Shown here in pieces: positions 22,833 through 35,562 of a stretch of DNA of 64,000 nt. The notes under the pieces are model-generated. The model saw only the letters and a list, made by a program, of their open reading frames with translations, ran no database searches and was not told the origin of the DNA. The DNA is from Jaapia argillacea MUCL 33604. Taxonomy: Eukaryota > Basidiomycota > Agaricomycetes > Jaapiales > Jaapiaceae. The translations under genes were made by a program, and so were the position numbers. The stretch spans positions 120,682-184,681 of the forward strand of contig KL197719.1 in NCBI GenBank assembly GCA_000697665.1. The letters run 5' to 3'. Within the stretch, counting starts at the first letter, position 1; every line of letters begins with the position of its first letter.

Positions 22833-23826
22833 ATGTCCAACATCAAGTTCGACATCGTCGTGGACAACAAGCCGAACAGCCTGCCGAGCGCCGAGGAGAT
22901 CATCCAGCAGTGCAGGACACACGCGCTGGCAAACGCCGCCAACTCGACCTCTTACAAACGCGGTGTCTCTCTCGTCGACGAGTCCAAGGACGGCGCCCCC
23001 TATGCATGGGTCAAGTACGGTCGATCCATCACCATGGCAGAGGCACGAACGCAGCACTACGTCGCGCAGGTTGTCAACGGCGACGACGACGCCGCCGTCG
23101 TCCGGGTCCCTTATGTCTACCTCTCTTTCGAGTCGCACGGCCGGGGATACATCGTCATGGAGTTCATCGACGGAGTAATCTGCAGCGATGCAGACGCTAA
23201 GCTTGTCGCCGCCGCTGTGCAGTTCCTCGCCACTATTCGGGGGCCGACCACACAGCCCGGCCCAATCGGCGGAGGCCCGATCTGCCATGACTTCTTCATT
23301 GAACGCGAGTCATCGCTAACGTACAGTTCCGTCGGATTGCTCGAGAAACATATCAACGGTGTAAGTGTTCCCCTTCATCCCTCTTACACCGTGGCTGATG
23401 ATAACTCTCTTGACACAGATTCTGAAGCACGAAGGGAGGCCCCATAGGGTCAGCCTCGGCCCAGAGGTCGAGGAGTACGGCCTACGCCTCTGCCTGTCGG
23501 ACATGAACCGTGACAACTTTATTAAAGACCGCAAAAACAAGATTGTGGCCCTCGACTTCGGCGCGTCTTGTTTCCTACCCGTCTCCTTCTTCGACTTTGC
23601 GCTGCGCCATTTCGACTACTTTACCCAGCTCCTCCGCATGCGGATCCCCCGCCCCAAGTCGAAGCAGCTGGAAGCCTTGTTGGTGGCGTCCTTTTCCTTG
23701 GTCCCGTACGGAACGAACAAGATCGGTGAGCATATCTCCTCGCTCTCTCTTTTCCTTGGCAGGAGACGGAAAACCAATGTGCAGCTCACAGGTGTCCCAC
23801 CCGAGCTCAAGGAAGTGGCCCAGTAG
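22833..23826 (+). CDS. Kinase-fold (aminoglycoside phosphotransferase-like) protein, copy 2
   Basis: Exon 1 is 22,833-23,360 (176 codons), then an intron at 23,361-23,418 (GTAAGT...ACAG). Exon 2 starts at 23,419. Near the 3' end either exon 2 reads straight to the TAG at 23,824-23,826, or a 66-bp intron (23,726-23,791) is removed; both end at the same stop. The catalytic loop SDMNRDNF (about 203-210) and DFG (about 222-224) mark a phosphotransferase fold. An N-terminal lobe with VPYVYLSFE and YIVMEFIDG fits the hinge region. The total is about 290 residues. The substrate is unknown. I recall the family as expanded in mushroom-forming fungi. The start is preceded by a CT-rich leader, typical of fungal promoters. 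Copy 1 at 1-787 is the closest relative. Confidence 0.82.
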
Positions 23827-24147
23827 ATTTTGCGCACAAGCCGTCCCGGCTTTCGACGGGGCCGCGTCTTCTTAGGGTCATTGTGCGTCGTTGCGAGCTC
23901 TCTCGTTGTCTGCTTTCCCGTTCCTCACTGCCAACCCCTTCGCACACTGTTAGGGCTCGTCGATTCTCTGATATATATATGCCCTAATAGTTGTAACATA
24001 TCCTTTTATCGCATTAAGCACGTACAGTAAAATCGCGCAGTGTCAGACGGGGGCAATACTATGACCCGCCAGTAAGGAGAAAAGAGTTTGCGGATTCGAC
24101 CGCAAAAAGAGGCACCGGAAAACAACATATCACAGGATAAATGAAAT
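23827..24147. other. Convergent intergenic spacer
   Basis: Shared 3' spacer between the kinase-fold gene and the hydrolase. It contains a TATATATATG run near 23,970 but no gene. Confidence 0.4.
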
Positions 24148-25092
24148 TCATTCACCCAGCGAGGGCTCCTGAAGACCACCGACAAGCGGTCCTAGAAATC
24201 GCAGAGCAAAGGGGAGTATCTTGGTACCTTCGTGCCCAAGCCCTGGCACCACATCAACAACCGACGTGACGCCAAGGTCTCGCCACGCGTCCTTCAAAAG
24301 AATAATCTTGTCCATTCTTGACTCTTTAGCTTCATCTCCACGTTCCGTGCCATCTCCAGGTTTCGCCACTGGAACCGGCTGGGTATCCTTTTCACCGGTG
24401 ATGAACTGAATGGGAACCTTGCCCATTAGTGTAAAGTCTGGGACTTCGCTTGCTTCTTGTGCAACGCCGAAGTGTTCCTTGATGTTTGAGATGCCTCGGG
24501 GCCAAGTGTGGCCCAAGAGAGGTAAGGTGACGGCTCCAGGAGCGCCAATCGAGATGCCGGCGAGTCGCGAAGGGTGAAGGTATAGGAAGCGGTGACAGAA
24601 TTGGCCTCCTCCGCTGAAGCCGTGCATCAAGAATTTATCCGTTCGGATTCGCCAAATGTGGGACGCTTGCTCTATCATGGAAAGAAGGACGAGGTCAAAC
24701 CGAATGTCGTGGAACAATAGTGACTTGTAACTGTGCATGTCTATAGTTCGTCGTGAGCGTGCGGCACCCAGAACGAGATGCTCAATACCTGTCAGTTCTA
24801 TAATCCCGCAAGGAAACAGAGGTGCGAGGACGATGCAATTATGATCCTCAGCGAACTGCGTCATCGCGCTTAGCGGTATGAGTCTAGAAGTTCCGTGGAT
24901 GAAGACTACCAGGGGGAGAGGAGGTCCATCGAAGGTATGACAGGCGGGAACGTATGTCGAGAAGGAAAATCGAGGATCAAGAGCGGATGCGAAAGAAGGT
25001 GTACGACCAGTGAGAAGTTTGGATGTATGGTGCTTTCGAGGCACGTTCGCCATGCGTTTGTTCAGGGCATCCAGTTGGTGGAGGTTGCTCAT
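24148..25092 (-). CDS. Alpha/beta hydrolase, PHB-depolymerase/esterase-like
   Basis: A single exon of 314 codons. The nucleophile elbow is GFSGGG in FLMHGFSGGGQFCHRFLYLH (Ser about 170). An oxyanion-type segment VVFIHGTSR lies near residues 61-69. The likely acid is the Asp in TGEKDTQ and the likely base the His in GLGHEGT near the C-terminus, giving a full catalytic triad. No signal peptide or membrane segment is visible, so it is likely cytosolic. The substrate is unknown. It is divergent from UTP25 with 235 bp between the start codons. Being intronless is unusual in this gene neighbourhood. The Met at 25,092 is the first in frame; a second Met 13 codons later is possible. Confidence 0.8.
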   Translation of the reverse strand: MSNLHQLDALNKRMANVPRKHHTSKLLTGRTPSFASALDPRFSFSTYVPACHTFDGPPLPLVVFIHGTSRLIPLSAMTQFAEDHNCIVLAPLFPCGIIELTGIEHLVLGAARSRRTIDMHSYKSLLFHDIRFDLVLLSMIEQASHIWRIRTDKFLMHGFSGGGQFCHRFLYLHPSRLAGISIGAPGAVTLPLLGHTWPRGISNIKEHFGVAQEASEVPDFTLMGKVPIQFITGEKDTQPVPVAKPGDGTERGDEAKESRMDKIILLKDAWRDLGVTSVVDVVPGLGHEGTKILPFALRFLGPLVGGLQEPSLGE

Positions 25093-25327
25093 ATCGCGCA
25101 GGGAAGCTCTGTTTGAGAACGATGGAATGCGGTTGGAGAAGCAATCCGAATGAACTCGCAGCAGTGCACTGATGGAAGGGCCCTTACAGTGCTCTCTGCA
25201 AGAATATGCTGAAGGTCACAATTTGTCACGGCGTTGATCTGCTCACTCCGGCGACACCAAGTTTTCCTGAAGGTCTCCCTCGCATCTTCCTCAGCACCTC
25301 TGGTGGTCAGAAATAGCCACCCCAGAC

Positions 25328-27853
25328 ATGAGCGACGGGAACACCACCACGACTCGTCTTCTGACTTTGTTGAACGTTTCTGCCACAAAAAGTCACAAGC
25401 GGAAATGGGTTGACGAAGTCTCGTCCCCGCCAAAAAAACTGAACAAAAGAAAGTCAACCTCTTTCAATGTCTCCCCGCTTGATGCTCCAACCTCCGTGAA
25501 GCCAAAAGTCGTGGAAGTGTTAGAGGAAGGGATGGCGTTGAGCGCAGATGATGATGAGCCTGCGCAAGGTCTACCAGACGCGGTGGATGATGCAGAGACT
25601 GAAGGTGAGTGGAATGAAGTCTGACTTGTCTTGGAACCTTACCTCGAAAAGTTAGCGGAGATCCTTATGAAGTACACTTCGGGACAGACTCCACCGTGTT
25701 CACAGAAGTAGCCAAGGCAGACATGGACCAACGAGCCTTGAAATCCACCAAAGAACAACACGGCAAGTTAGGGACACTGATCTCCGAGTTTCCGAGGTCA
25801 TGTCCTGAACCAACGAAAAAGGGGGAAAGCACGCGAGCAGTGGTAAGTTCATCAAGTTTCGGCTGGACAAGGGAATTCACGTCGTTCAGATTCTCGATAG
25901 GCTGAAAACCCCCTTCATAAAACGACAGCAAAAGGTGCCAAAAGGTCTGACCTGACATGGTGCCCATATCCGTCCTCGGCTGACAGTCTCCGCACTCAGA
26001 TCACCAGGAAATCCAGAACGACTTGCTCGATCTCCTCTCGTCACAAAGGGACGTTTATCTTAACCCCATACCTCTGGAGGTGCACCATAGTATTCGAGAG
26101 GCCATTGCTCTGCATGCTTTGAATCACGTTACCAGGTGCTTAGAACGATATTCGACATATCCTAACCCATCTCACCCTGACTTGCAGGAAACGGAGACGT
26201 GTCCTCAAGAATAACGAACGCATCTCCCATGCTGCCAAAGCAAACATGCCACCACCTGAGGATGTTCAAGACCAAGGCTTCACCCGGCCATCGATCCTCA
26301 TCCTTCTCCCTTTCCGAAACTCGGCCCTCAATTGGATGAACGCATTAACATCCCATACCCCAAGGCCGGAATTCCAAATTGAGAACCACGCCCGTTTCCT
26401 CTCGGAGTTTGGCCTTCCTGACGGCACGGTTGACAAACTGGCATCTGCTAAGCCAGGAACTTACCCACCGGATCATGTTCAGACATTTTCCGGGAATGTA
26501 GACGACAATTTCAGGATTGGCGTAAAGCTGACGAGAAAGAGCGTTAGACTGTTTGCGGAGTTTTATGGGTGTGATATCATCTTTGCGAGTCCCCTTGGGT
26601 TGCGAATGTCAATCGAGAAGGAGAAGTCAGTCTTTAGTGCATATCACGCTTAACCAACTCATCGCGATGCGATTTTCCAGGAATGGTGACTTTTTGTCTT
26701 CTATCGAAATGCTGATAGTGGATCAGCTCGATGCATTGACAATGCAAAATTGGGAACATGTCCAAGTACGTCCTTATGCCATTCTATCGCTCAAAATATC
26801 GACACTGACCCCTCTCAGTTTGTTTTCTCAAACCTGGGTAAACTTCCGAAAGAGTCCCACGACGCTGACTTCTCTCGCATCAAGTCTTGGTACCTCGATG
26901 GAAAGTGAGCAATTTACAAATCTCTTGCCTCTTTGAGATTCTCCCCTCACCTCAACCACTCCAGCGGACCATATCTTCGGCAGTCAATCTTGCTATCATC
27001 ATATGAAACGCCAGAAATCCGATCTCTGTTCAACACCAGTCTAAAAAATGTCGCCGGGAGACTTCGATCGGAGAGACGATGGCTTCCAATTGTAGTTCCT
27101 GAGGGTATTCATCAGGTAGGCACATTATCCTTCTACCGGAGAAGGCATCCTGATCAGGTTATGGCAGGACTTTGTTCAGTTCAATTGCTCTAGTCCCAAG
27201 GACGAACCCGATAAACGTTTCCATCACTTCACCACACAGGTATCCATCGACTCTTCGATCTGTTCGCACCACCTCTGACTGTGCTCCCTCTAGCTACTCC
27301 CCTCTGTCCTGAAGTCCGCTGTACAGAGCGTCAATACAGTAATTTTCATCCCATCCTCGTTCGACTTTATTCGAGTACAAAATTACCTAAGAAAACGGGA
27401 AGATGTATCGTTCACCGTCCTATCAGAGTCTGTGGCCCCATCGCGTCTTCTTCGATCGAAGTAACTCATCCTGGTTCCTAGATATTCATCCAACCAAGAG
27501 ATATCGCGGGCCAGGCAAGCCTTCTTCGCGGGACAGAAACCATTCCTCCTTGTCAGCGAACGTTTCCACTTCTTCAGAAGGTTGTCTCTCTTCTATCCCG
27601 TCTTGATATTCATCTGACCATGCTATGTTCCCCTAGATATAAAATTCGAGGCATTCGAAACGTCATCTTCTACGGCCCTCCGGATCATCCTCAATTCTAC
27701 ACCGAATTCTTATCTTACCCATTCCTGGACGAAGATGTCGACCCCTCCGACGTTACTTGCCGCCTCTTGTATTCAAAGTATGACTGGTTCAGACTGGAGA
27801 GGATAGCCGGGACCGAGAGCGCCATCGACTTAGTCAAGCGGGATTCACTATGA
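25328..27853 (+). CDS. UTP25: U3 snoRNP-associated protein Utp25 (DEF family)
   Basis: Twelve exons with continuous phase give 651 residues: 25328-25604, 25652-25796, 25841-25944, 26000-26135, 26188-26625, 26681-26765, 26819-26904, 26965-27104, 27145-27239, 27294-27427, 27482-27580 and 27637-27853. The family is known from yeast Utp25 and vertebrate DEF. It resembles a DEAD-box helicase without the catalytic motifs and acts in the nucleolar small-subunit processome. Recognisable stretches are [47 protein letters not shown] and [17 protein letters not shown]. The N-terminus is acidic and basic by turns, with a KKLNKRK nuclear-type signal. Two introns are short (44 and 40 bp) but are forced by the frame. 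Confidence 0.9.
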
Positions 27854-28573
27854 AGCTGTATATTCGTATTTGCTGACACTATTGGATTAGTGTCTCTGCC
27901 TCTTTGAACAGACGTTCCCCTCTATCATCAACCTCAAGACCCACTTCCATCGAATCAATTGGATTGCGCATATCTTCGAACGGCACCATGATTCATTCAT
28001 TATGGCCCCAGATGCGTCATTGAAGGCTTTCATCCCCTCGGAACCCCCTTATCTTCGCTACTGAGCGCTCCGGACACCACTAGCGCTATGCGAGGCAAAA
28101 GTTCGTGGGTGCCGCATGCCCAAAGCCTCCCACCATGGGGCCAAGATCTTTCCTTCATTTTCGGTGAAGCCATCATGAGTACAGCATCCGCGCCCGACGG
28201 TTCGCTTCGACATCTTGATGCGTCTACTGGACTCCCCATTTCATTACCGGTTGATTACCAGCATCCGCCCTCTCGCCCTCCCCCTTGTCTGGTTGATGCC
28301 GCATGAACATCAGACCTATGAGGAATGCGCTGCATGTGGATGTCTGCTTCGCCTAAATTTCGAGATGGGGTCCAACGTTTTGAGTTTCATTTCACTCGGC
28401 ACAGCCCAAGTAGTCTCCTGAGGCAGACCGACGGTATCGTCCTTTTTGAGAAGGGACTGGTGGTCGACTCATAAGCGCACAAGGCACCACTGTCTCTAAC
28501 TTCTGTGCCTTGAATCTATGCTGCATAGCACTGGAGTTAGGGATCAGATAACTATGGATTCTCCTGTTCTTAA
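27854..28573. other. Intergenic, no gene seen
   Basis: About 720 bp between UTP25 and the tRNA gene, with only short open frames (the longest about 72 codons) and no motif. Confidence 0.45.
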
Positions 28574-28668
28574 GGGCCGATGGTGTAGTTGGTTATCACG
28601 CCTGTCTAACACGTTACGAATTCCGTGATGTGCACAGGCGGTCCTCAGTTCGAACCTGGGTCGGCTCA
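28574..28668 (+). tRNA. tRNA-Val(AAC) with 21-nt intron
   Basis: The acceptor stem GGGCCGA pairs with TCGGCTC (28,661-28,667), leaving discriminator A. The anticodon stem CCTGT (28,601-28,605) pairs with ACAGG (28,634-28,638). The loop is CTAACA plus C, giving anticodon AAC at 28,608-28,610. A 21-nt intron (28,612-28,632) sits at the canonical place one base 3' of the anticodon. The T arm CTCAG-TTCGAAC-CTGGG contains the B box. Confidence 0.9.
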
Positions 28669-29086
28669 CATTTTGCACGTTTACAGTATCCTAGTTGTCT
28701 TTTACCTCAGACAGTTGAAACAAGACAGACGCAGCGCTGCCTCCAACGTAAACAACAATGGAATGTATACTGGTGACGTGGCTAGGTGAAATGGAACTGG
28801 GTGGGACCAAAAACTTGCTACGGGACTCGAGCCTGATCTGAAGATAGGGCGAAGCTCTTCGTGCTCGCAGCGTGCGGTATGGAAGGGCACCGATGGATAT
28901 GAGGGCCTGCCAAAAGAACTGACAGGCAGGGGGGGTATCCGCTTGCGCAAGTGCTGCCTTGAGCCTACACCCGCCAGGGGTACGCGAGAGGTGAATCCAA
29001 AAGCATGAAATAATTACAAAAACAATGGAATAAACCCAAGGTCAAGATCCAATGTCCTTGGGCGTCACACCGAACGAGAAACGGGT
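28669..29086. other. Intergenic, no gene seen
   Basis: Spacer between the tRNA and the SEY1 3' end. It should include the Pol III terminator and the SEY1 3' UTR; nothing else is recognised. Confidence 0.4.
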
Positions 29087-32000
29087 TCACAAAGGCTGTA
29101 CCCTCCTCCTGCGAACCTCGTGCCGCATTTCATCGTCTTCCAACGCGTCTTCCAAGGGCCGTGTTCGTACTGGCTCGGCGAGCGTGGGCTGAGCAAAGTG
29201 TTCTCGTAGACGGTCAGTGGCCTGACGCTGGACCTGTCGGAGGGTCAACTATTGATTTGCGAAAAACCTGGATCAAACGTACCTCGCCTCCAATTGTCTT
29301 CGTTATCTGCATCAGCGGACCAACCAGATGTAACTTGAGCACCGTGTACCTAGAGTCGAATGCGATCAGTCAAGACCACAAACGTAAACTCCAACACTTA
29401 CGCAGTCGCCAAAGCTAACAGTAATGCAACAAAGTAAAGTGGGTTGAACAAAACAATCATGGCTTCGTTCCAACCCAACACGACAAGCACTCCATACATC
29501 CAATAAGGAATCTGCGCGATACTCGAGACTGTACTCCGCTTGGCCTCGACGTAGTAGGCATCTGCATCGCGACGGAATCGGTTGATGAGATCCAGGGATT
29601 TGGTTTCGGAAAAGATTATGAGAGTTGATGGGAAGTCGAACTCGTCGGAATTAGTTAATGAGTCGGAGGGTTCGGATGGTAAGGTATATTCTAGTGAGGT
29701 ATCCTTGGGCGAGATTTTTGAATAAAGAGGGACGAGTTCGAGGGTCTGAATGATCGGAGAACGTGAGTGGATGATCCAACATTTGAACAATATTTGGCTA
29801 AGCCCACCTGATCCTTCGCCTTCTTGAAAGCGCCATCCATATCATCCTCTGGTTTCCAAACCCGCGGAACACCATGCTCATCATACCTGAATCTCTCCTC
29901 GAAATGTGTTCGCAGTTTGGCCAAGATAGCAGTGTCGGCCGTTCCCTCATCGATCTTGGCGCGTAGCGCAAGCCAAGCACGTTGTCGAAGGGTGGCCAGC
30001 GCATGAGCGTTCTCTTCCTCAGTGCAGTTAAAGCCTGATGTTAATGGATAGGATATTCAACAAGGGTGAACACAACATGGGGGAAGAAGGTCCCAACGTA
30101 CTCTTTGCCTTAGCCAGATATGTCGATTCTGCCTTGTCCAAAGTCTCCCGGAAGGCACGCAAAACCTTGTCCCACATATCAAATGTTGCGGTGTTGAGAG
30201 CAAGTTCCACTGGTTCCGCGATCTGCTTCTTGAAGTTCCGCTACACAAGGTTTGACAGATCAACGACCATACAAGAAACTCAGACACTCCGCGAACGCAC
30301 CTCGATAAGGTTGACCATCTTCTTCGTCTCATCCTTCCGCGACTGATCGGCAACAAGCTGAACCTCCTCCTTCAATAACTCAAACTCCTCTTCCCAACTC
30401 CACGTTGTGCCTTCCACCAACACCTCCTTTCCCCCTTCAACAAAATTCTTTTCACAAGTCGCTCTTGCCTTGCCCACCAACTCCGCAAAATCGTATTCCC
30501 CGGCCTTCATACCCTCCACCACATCTCGCTTGAAAGCAACTAGACAGGCTTTGTGGAGATTCTTAAGTTGTCCGAGGAACAGGGGTTGAAGTGTGGAGTC
30601 AACCACGGCGAGGAGGTCGGTACGTTTGCGCTTGTAGACTCCTTGGTGGTATCGGGACGCATCGCGGTCGTAACGAGCTACCATGAAGCTGACTGAGTAA
30701 CCATGACTCATGACAATCAGCTGTGCCAGACTCACCTAAGGTGTCTGAACGCCAGGTTCGCATCATTTGGCCAAGGCCTTCAACGACACGGCCAGCCTCA
30801 ACAGGTCTCTTCTGAGACTTGGCCTGTTCGCTGAACTCGGCCAAAGCAGCAGTCGAAATCTCGTCGCAACGGAACTGAGCCAGCAATTCCTGTTGAGTAG
30901 GTAGATCCAAGTCTTTGTTATTTTGGACTTGTTCCTATTCACAACAACGCGTCAGGATCATGAAGACTACTTCAGGCACAACACTAACCCAGATACCCTC
31001 CATGTAGAACGCGACACCATCGGCAGGTATCCTCTTGTGGTAGGCAGGTTTGAAGAAGTAATCCGAACTGTCTTTCTGAACGAATCGCTTCCTCAACACC
31101 TGGACGTCACTTTCGAATTTGTCGGCAGCCCAGACTTTATGGGGAAGCCCAGTGAATGCCAAGTCAAAGTAATCGGAGAGTTTGCAGCCTTGAAGTTCCT
31201 TCGGCTTCGACAAGCTGTCCCAGATTTTGGTAAGGTCGGCAGTGAGCGTTGCTTGGAGATTGACGAGAGGAGTTGTTCCGATAAAGTCTCGGATGACGAA
31301 GAGGAGGAGAGTACGTTGGCTAGTCCTAAAGGTAGAAAGATGAATTAAAAGGGTAGAAAGATTTCAATTGAAGACTGTATGCGTACGCTTCTGCGGACTT
31401 CTTCCCGAACAGGCTCAAGTTCACCTCGAAGACAGTCTTGAGGAGACCCATGTTGGCACCTTGGTATAGGCCGACCTGATGTTCCCATAGGTTGATAATC
31501 AGGACCTCCGACGAAGCAAGGGAGAATAAAGCAGATTTGCGTTCGAAGTCCTGGTTGTTGGATGGATGAGTTGTCGGTCACAACAATAGACATGTCTGCG
31601 AACCTGATCTTCTCCTCGTTCTCGCCCATCAGTACCTTCCACATCCATTACCAGGACGTTCATATCCTTGCCTCTACACATCCAAATACCTGTGCAAAGA
31701 CAAGCCAAACACCTCCTCAGCTTGAATTTGCCAACGGGAGAGTAAAACTCTCACCTTTGGTCGTCTGTCGTCGCTGAGTCTCGTCCATGACATCAAAGCT
31801 AGTGCCAAACAATCTGTTTAGCAGGGTACCTAGGTGAGTGGTCAAATCACATTTCCGTTGGGGTTCAACGGGATGAAGACCCACTCTTTCCTGTGGACTG
31901 AGAACCAAAGACAGCGACGATATTATAATCAAACCCAGCGTCTCGAAGGCCCCAGCGGCCTATTTGCCCTATTAGTTCCGGTCTAGAGAACCAGTGCTTC

Positions 32001-32237
32001 AGTTAACACCCCCCAGAAACACTCGTGACAGACGAACGTGAATTCCTTCTCGTCGTTGACAATCTGCATCCTGTCATACGTGACTGGTGTGTTCGGCTTC
32101 GACGTCCCATTGATGGCACGGCCATTCATCCTAGGCATAGTGGCAGATATTTGGTCTGAATTCGGTGACGTGCTGGCCGTCTTGGACACGTCGGTTGGTA
32201 GGATATTGTTAGGAGAAAGTGTGCTGGCAGTAGCCAT
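29087..32237 (-). CDS. SEY1: Sey1 (atlastin/RHD3-like) dynamin-family GTPase for ER membrane fusion
   Basis: Thirteen exons with continuous phase give 824 residues, the usual fungal size. The P-loop GSQSTGKS (about 93-100) is split by an intron between K and S. Switch I lies in RRQTTKGIW and switch II in [14 protein letters not shown]. The G4-like RDF is in [12 protein letters not shown] long helical stalk follows. Two hydrophobic segments near the C-terminus ([14 protein letters not shown] and [16 protein letters not shown]) form the membrane hairpin, with a short charged tail after it. Sey1 tethers and fuses ER tubules in a GTP-dependent way. The first intron uses GTTCGT and another GTTCGC. 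The start codon is 510 bp from that of acetoacetyl-CoA synthetase copy 1, transcribed the other way; the left duplication arm begins in that gap. Confidence 0.95.
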
Positions 32238-32746
32238 GGTGGCAATGTATCGTTTTAACGGAGGATGAACGTGGCAGGGAGCAGGAAACCGACCAGGTGG
32301 ACTGGGGCTGGCTTGGAGCGAAATGTGGTGGTCACCGTTCGGAATCCAGAGGACTATGTATTGGAAGATGTTCCCACGCATACATTTTGTGATGGCCACC
32401 GTGACCGCCAACAATCTGGAGCTCCATTTTCATTTTCATCATTGTCCCGCCCGCCATCCACGCAACCTCTGCATTGTGCGAAGTCCGTTGTTTGCAGCGG
32501 ACACGTCGACGACAGCCGTCTGACGCGCCTGTGATTCTTCTGACCAACGCCACTTTTATAGGGCTATCATCTGACACCCGGAATGCCGGCAAGATTAGCC
32601 GTCGAGCCTTTGGGGGAGGGGAATCAGGAAGCCCGACATCTTCTTGTACAGGTACTTATCAACGTTGAGTGGGAATCTAGCTGTACTCTGTTTCTCTCTG
32701 CCACCTTTCGCAGCCTCTCGTCTAGCACCCTCCCGCCTGTGGAATC
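32238..32746. other. Divergent promoter region, SEY1 and AACS copy 1
   Basis: Similarity to the right arm starts at about 32,431, so part of this intergenic DNA was duplicated with the synthetase gene. No gene is seen. Confidence 0.5.
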
Positions 32747-35562
32747 ATGACAGAAAACCACTTTGCTCATTCTCGTCTGATATGGCGACCTGCCAATCCC
32801 AATGCAACTCGTGTCGATGCTTTGCGTCGAACAATCAACTGGAAACATGGTCTGCACCTGAGTGAGCTGAATGGTTTCAGAGCTCGGGCCTCGTCTCTCT
32901 GAACCTCTGACTGTAGAGGATTTCCACGATCTCCACAAGTACTCTGTTGAAGATTACACGTTTTGGCAAGACCTCTGGGAGTTTCTCGGAATCATATACT
33001 CTGTGCCACCGCAAAAGGTCACTTCACTTTAACTGCATTACGATGTCTCCCAATGCGACAATTTCCCCAGATTGTCGTGGAGGGGCGCATGAAAGAAGTC
33101 CCCACTTGGTTTCCCGGAGCACGGTTGAATTATGCTGAGAATCTCCTCTACCGAAATGATGATGCAATTGCAGTCACTTGCAGCAGAGAGACGGGAAGCG
33201 TGGCCCATTACACCTTCCGGCAATTGAGAGACATGGTGAAAGATGTTGCCACGGCGCTGAAAGTAAACGGACTGGAGGTGGGGGATAGAGTTGCAGGTGA
33301 CACACTGAAACTTTGCCAAAGAGATGGATGTTTTGTCTGATATGTTTCACTACTCAGCTATCGCGACCAACTCCATTCACGCTGTCGTGGTGTGCTTAGC
33401 TGCAATCAGTGCTGGCGGAGTTTATAGCTCGACCGCGACTGACATGGGCACTCAGGTCGGTACCCTCCCTTCTTTTTGCTAAAGGTCTCAGAATCCGTGT
33501 AATTACTCATATCCACGATCAGGGCATCCTAGACCGATACAGGCAAATCCAACCCAAGTTCGTCTTCGCCGAAACTGAGGTGTGCTATGCCGGCAAGACG
33601 ATAGACCTCCTACCCAAGGTGGCCGAAGTCGCACGAGACTTAGCCTCCAAAGGCCTCAAACATGTAATTTTATTTCCAAGTGCCAAGACGGAGAAGGAAG
33701 TTCACCCTGCCATCGAAGTACCTAGAGGGTGAGCGCGATGATCCATATATTCTCACATCACAAAGTTGAATGAGCATTCCTTCCTAGCATCATGCTGTCG
33801 AAATTCCTTGCTAGCGGAGATGGCCGAGAGCTCACGTTCGAACAACTTCCCTTCAATCATCCCGTGTACATCTTGTATTCATCTGGCACGAGCGGTGCCC
33901 CTAAGTGTATGATTCATGCAGCCGGGGTACGTTTGCAACTACAGCCCAATCTCCGAAGGGCCTCGAAGGCTCACTAACTGTGAACCGACCGATTATTAGG
34001 GAGTCTTGATGCAAACTAAGAAGGAATTGGCTCTCGCTTATGACCTAAATGTCGGCGACACATATTTCCAGTATACCACCGTAAGTTACCAATTTCATCG
34101 GGGTGTCCATATCGCTCTCTACGAGAATCCACTCAACTTGAATTTTGCAGACCGCGTGGATGATGTGGCCATTCATGCTGACCGGATTGGCTTGCGGTGC
34201 TCGTATCATCACATACGATGGCTCGCCCTTCTACCCGGATGTCAGGACGTTCCTGAAATTTGTTAGCGATCAGTGGTGAGTAAGGACCCTGCTCCGTCTG
34301 GCAAGACTTAAAACCTATCGACGCTTCCAGCGTGACTGTCTTTGGAACAAGCCCGCGGTTCTTGACAGAGGTGCAGGGCAATGGTATTAAACCCTGTGAG
34401 ATGGATTGTCATTCCGCATGTCCCATACATCTGAATTTTGTGATGTTTGTAGCGGAATTGGCCCCGTTTGAATCCCTACGGATCATCATGTCAACGGGTG
34501 CCGTACTCACAACCCCAATGTTTGAATGGACGCAGCAGGCCTTCAGACCTGATGTTCACCTCGTATCTGGATCTGGTGGAACCGATATCTGCGCCCCATG
34601 TACGATTTCTTCCATTGACACTGTATCCTGCTAATAGCTATTTTTGCAGTCGTCACTGGAGTTCCAACTCTACCTGTATATGCCGGAGGTAGGTCGCGTT
34701 TCCCAGAATATAACTCAGCTCGCGACGTTCAAAACTCTTCCAGAGATCCAGGGGAAGTCCCTCGGTATGAAAGTGGAAGTTTTCGATCCGACGGGTCAGA
34801 ACATCGAGCACACCGGTCAACCTGGCGAGCTCGTTTGTACCCGACCTCATCCATCCCTGCCTGTTGGCTTTTGGGGCGACGTGGATGGCACGAAGTTCCG
34901 CAGCTCTTACTATGAAATGTATCCCGGTAAGAAATACTTCATCCTGGCCTAGTAGCAGGTCTCGTTGGTTTACCCCCTCCTGCTGTTAGGAATCTGGAGA
35001 CAGGGTGACTTCATAGTGGTTAATCCCAAAACCAAGGGCCTTATGATCTTGGGGCGCAGTGACGGCGTCCTAAACCCGAGCGGAGTGCGATTCGGGTCAG
35101 GCGAGATATACTCGGTCATGGAGAAGTTCTCTTCAATCCTGGACGACTCTTTGTGCGTGGGTCAACGTCGACCTCACGACAACGACGAAAGGGTTCTACT
35201 CTTTCTCAAAATGCGACCAGGACAGAAGTTTACTGCTGACCTATGCCAACAAATCCGTGGTGCCATTCGTAGTGCTCTCAGTGCTCGACATGTTCCGTCG
35301 TACATCTTCGAGATATCTGACATCCCAGTCGGTGACCTTTGTTCTCCATACATGATACTCAACTAATGCCCCCGATTGTTTTCAGTACACTGTCAATGGC
35401 AAGAAGATCGAGATTGCCGTGAAACAAATTGTTTCCGGCGTAGATGTCAAGCCAAGCGGGACGGTTGCGAATCCGGAGAGCTTGGAACTTTACTACAAGT
35501 ATCGGGACGTTGAGGCGATGGCTGCTTCTGAGCAGGGCACGGCGTTGAAGGCAAAGTTATAA
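32747..35562 (+). CDS. Acetoacetyl-CoA synthetase, copy 1
   Basis: Fourteen exons with continuous phase give 679 residues: 32747-32861, 32917-33017, 33071-33296, 33358-33455, 33523-33728, 33788-33926, 34000-34080, 34151-34275, 34331-34395, 34453-34599, 34650-34688, 34744-34926, 34990-35327 and 35386-35562. This ANL-superfamily enzyme activates acetoacetate to acetoacetyl-CoA in the cytosol with ATP and CoA. The AMP-binding signature is [13 protein letters not shown]. The adenylate motif lies in [10 protein letters not shown], the hinge region in [19 protein letters not shown], and the catalytic lysine in YTVNGKKIE (about 627-628). The N-terminus ([12 protein letters not shown]) aligns with the AACS-specific extension, which argues against plain acetyl-CoA synthetase. 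Every exon length is the same in copy 2. Confidence 0.93.

Noticed and set aside
24730-24790. Possible 58-bp intron in the alpha/beta hydrolase
   Set aside because: Removing it would shift the frame; the unspliced frame is continuous and carries the whole catalytic triad.
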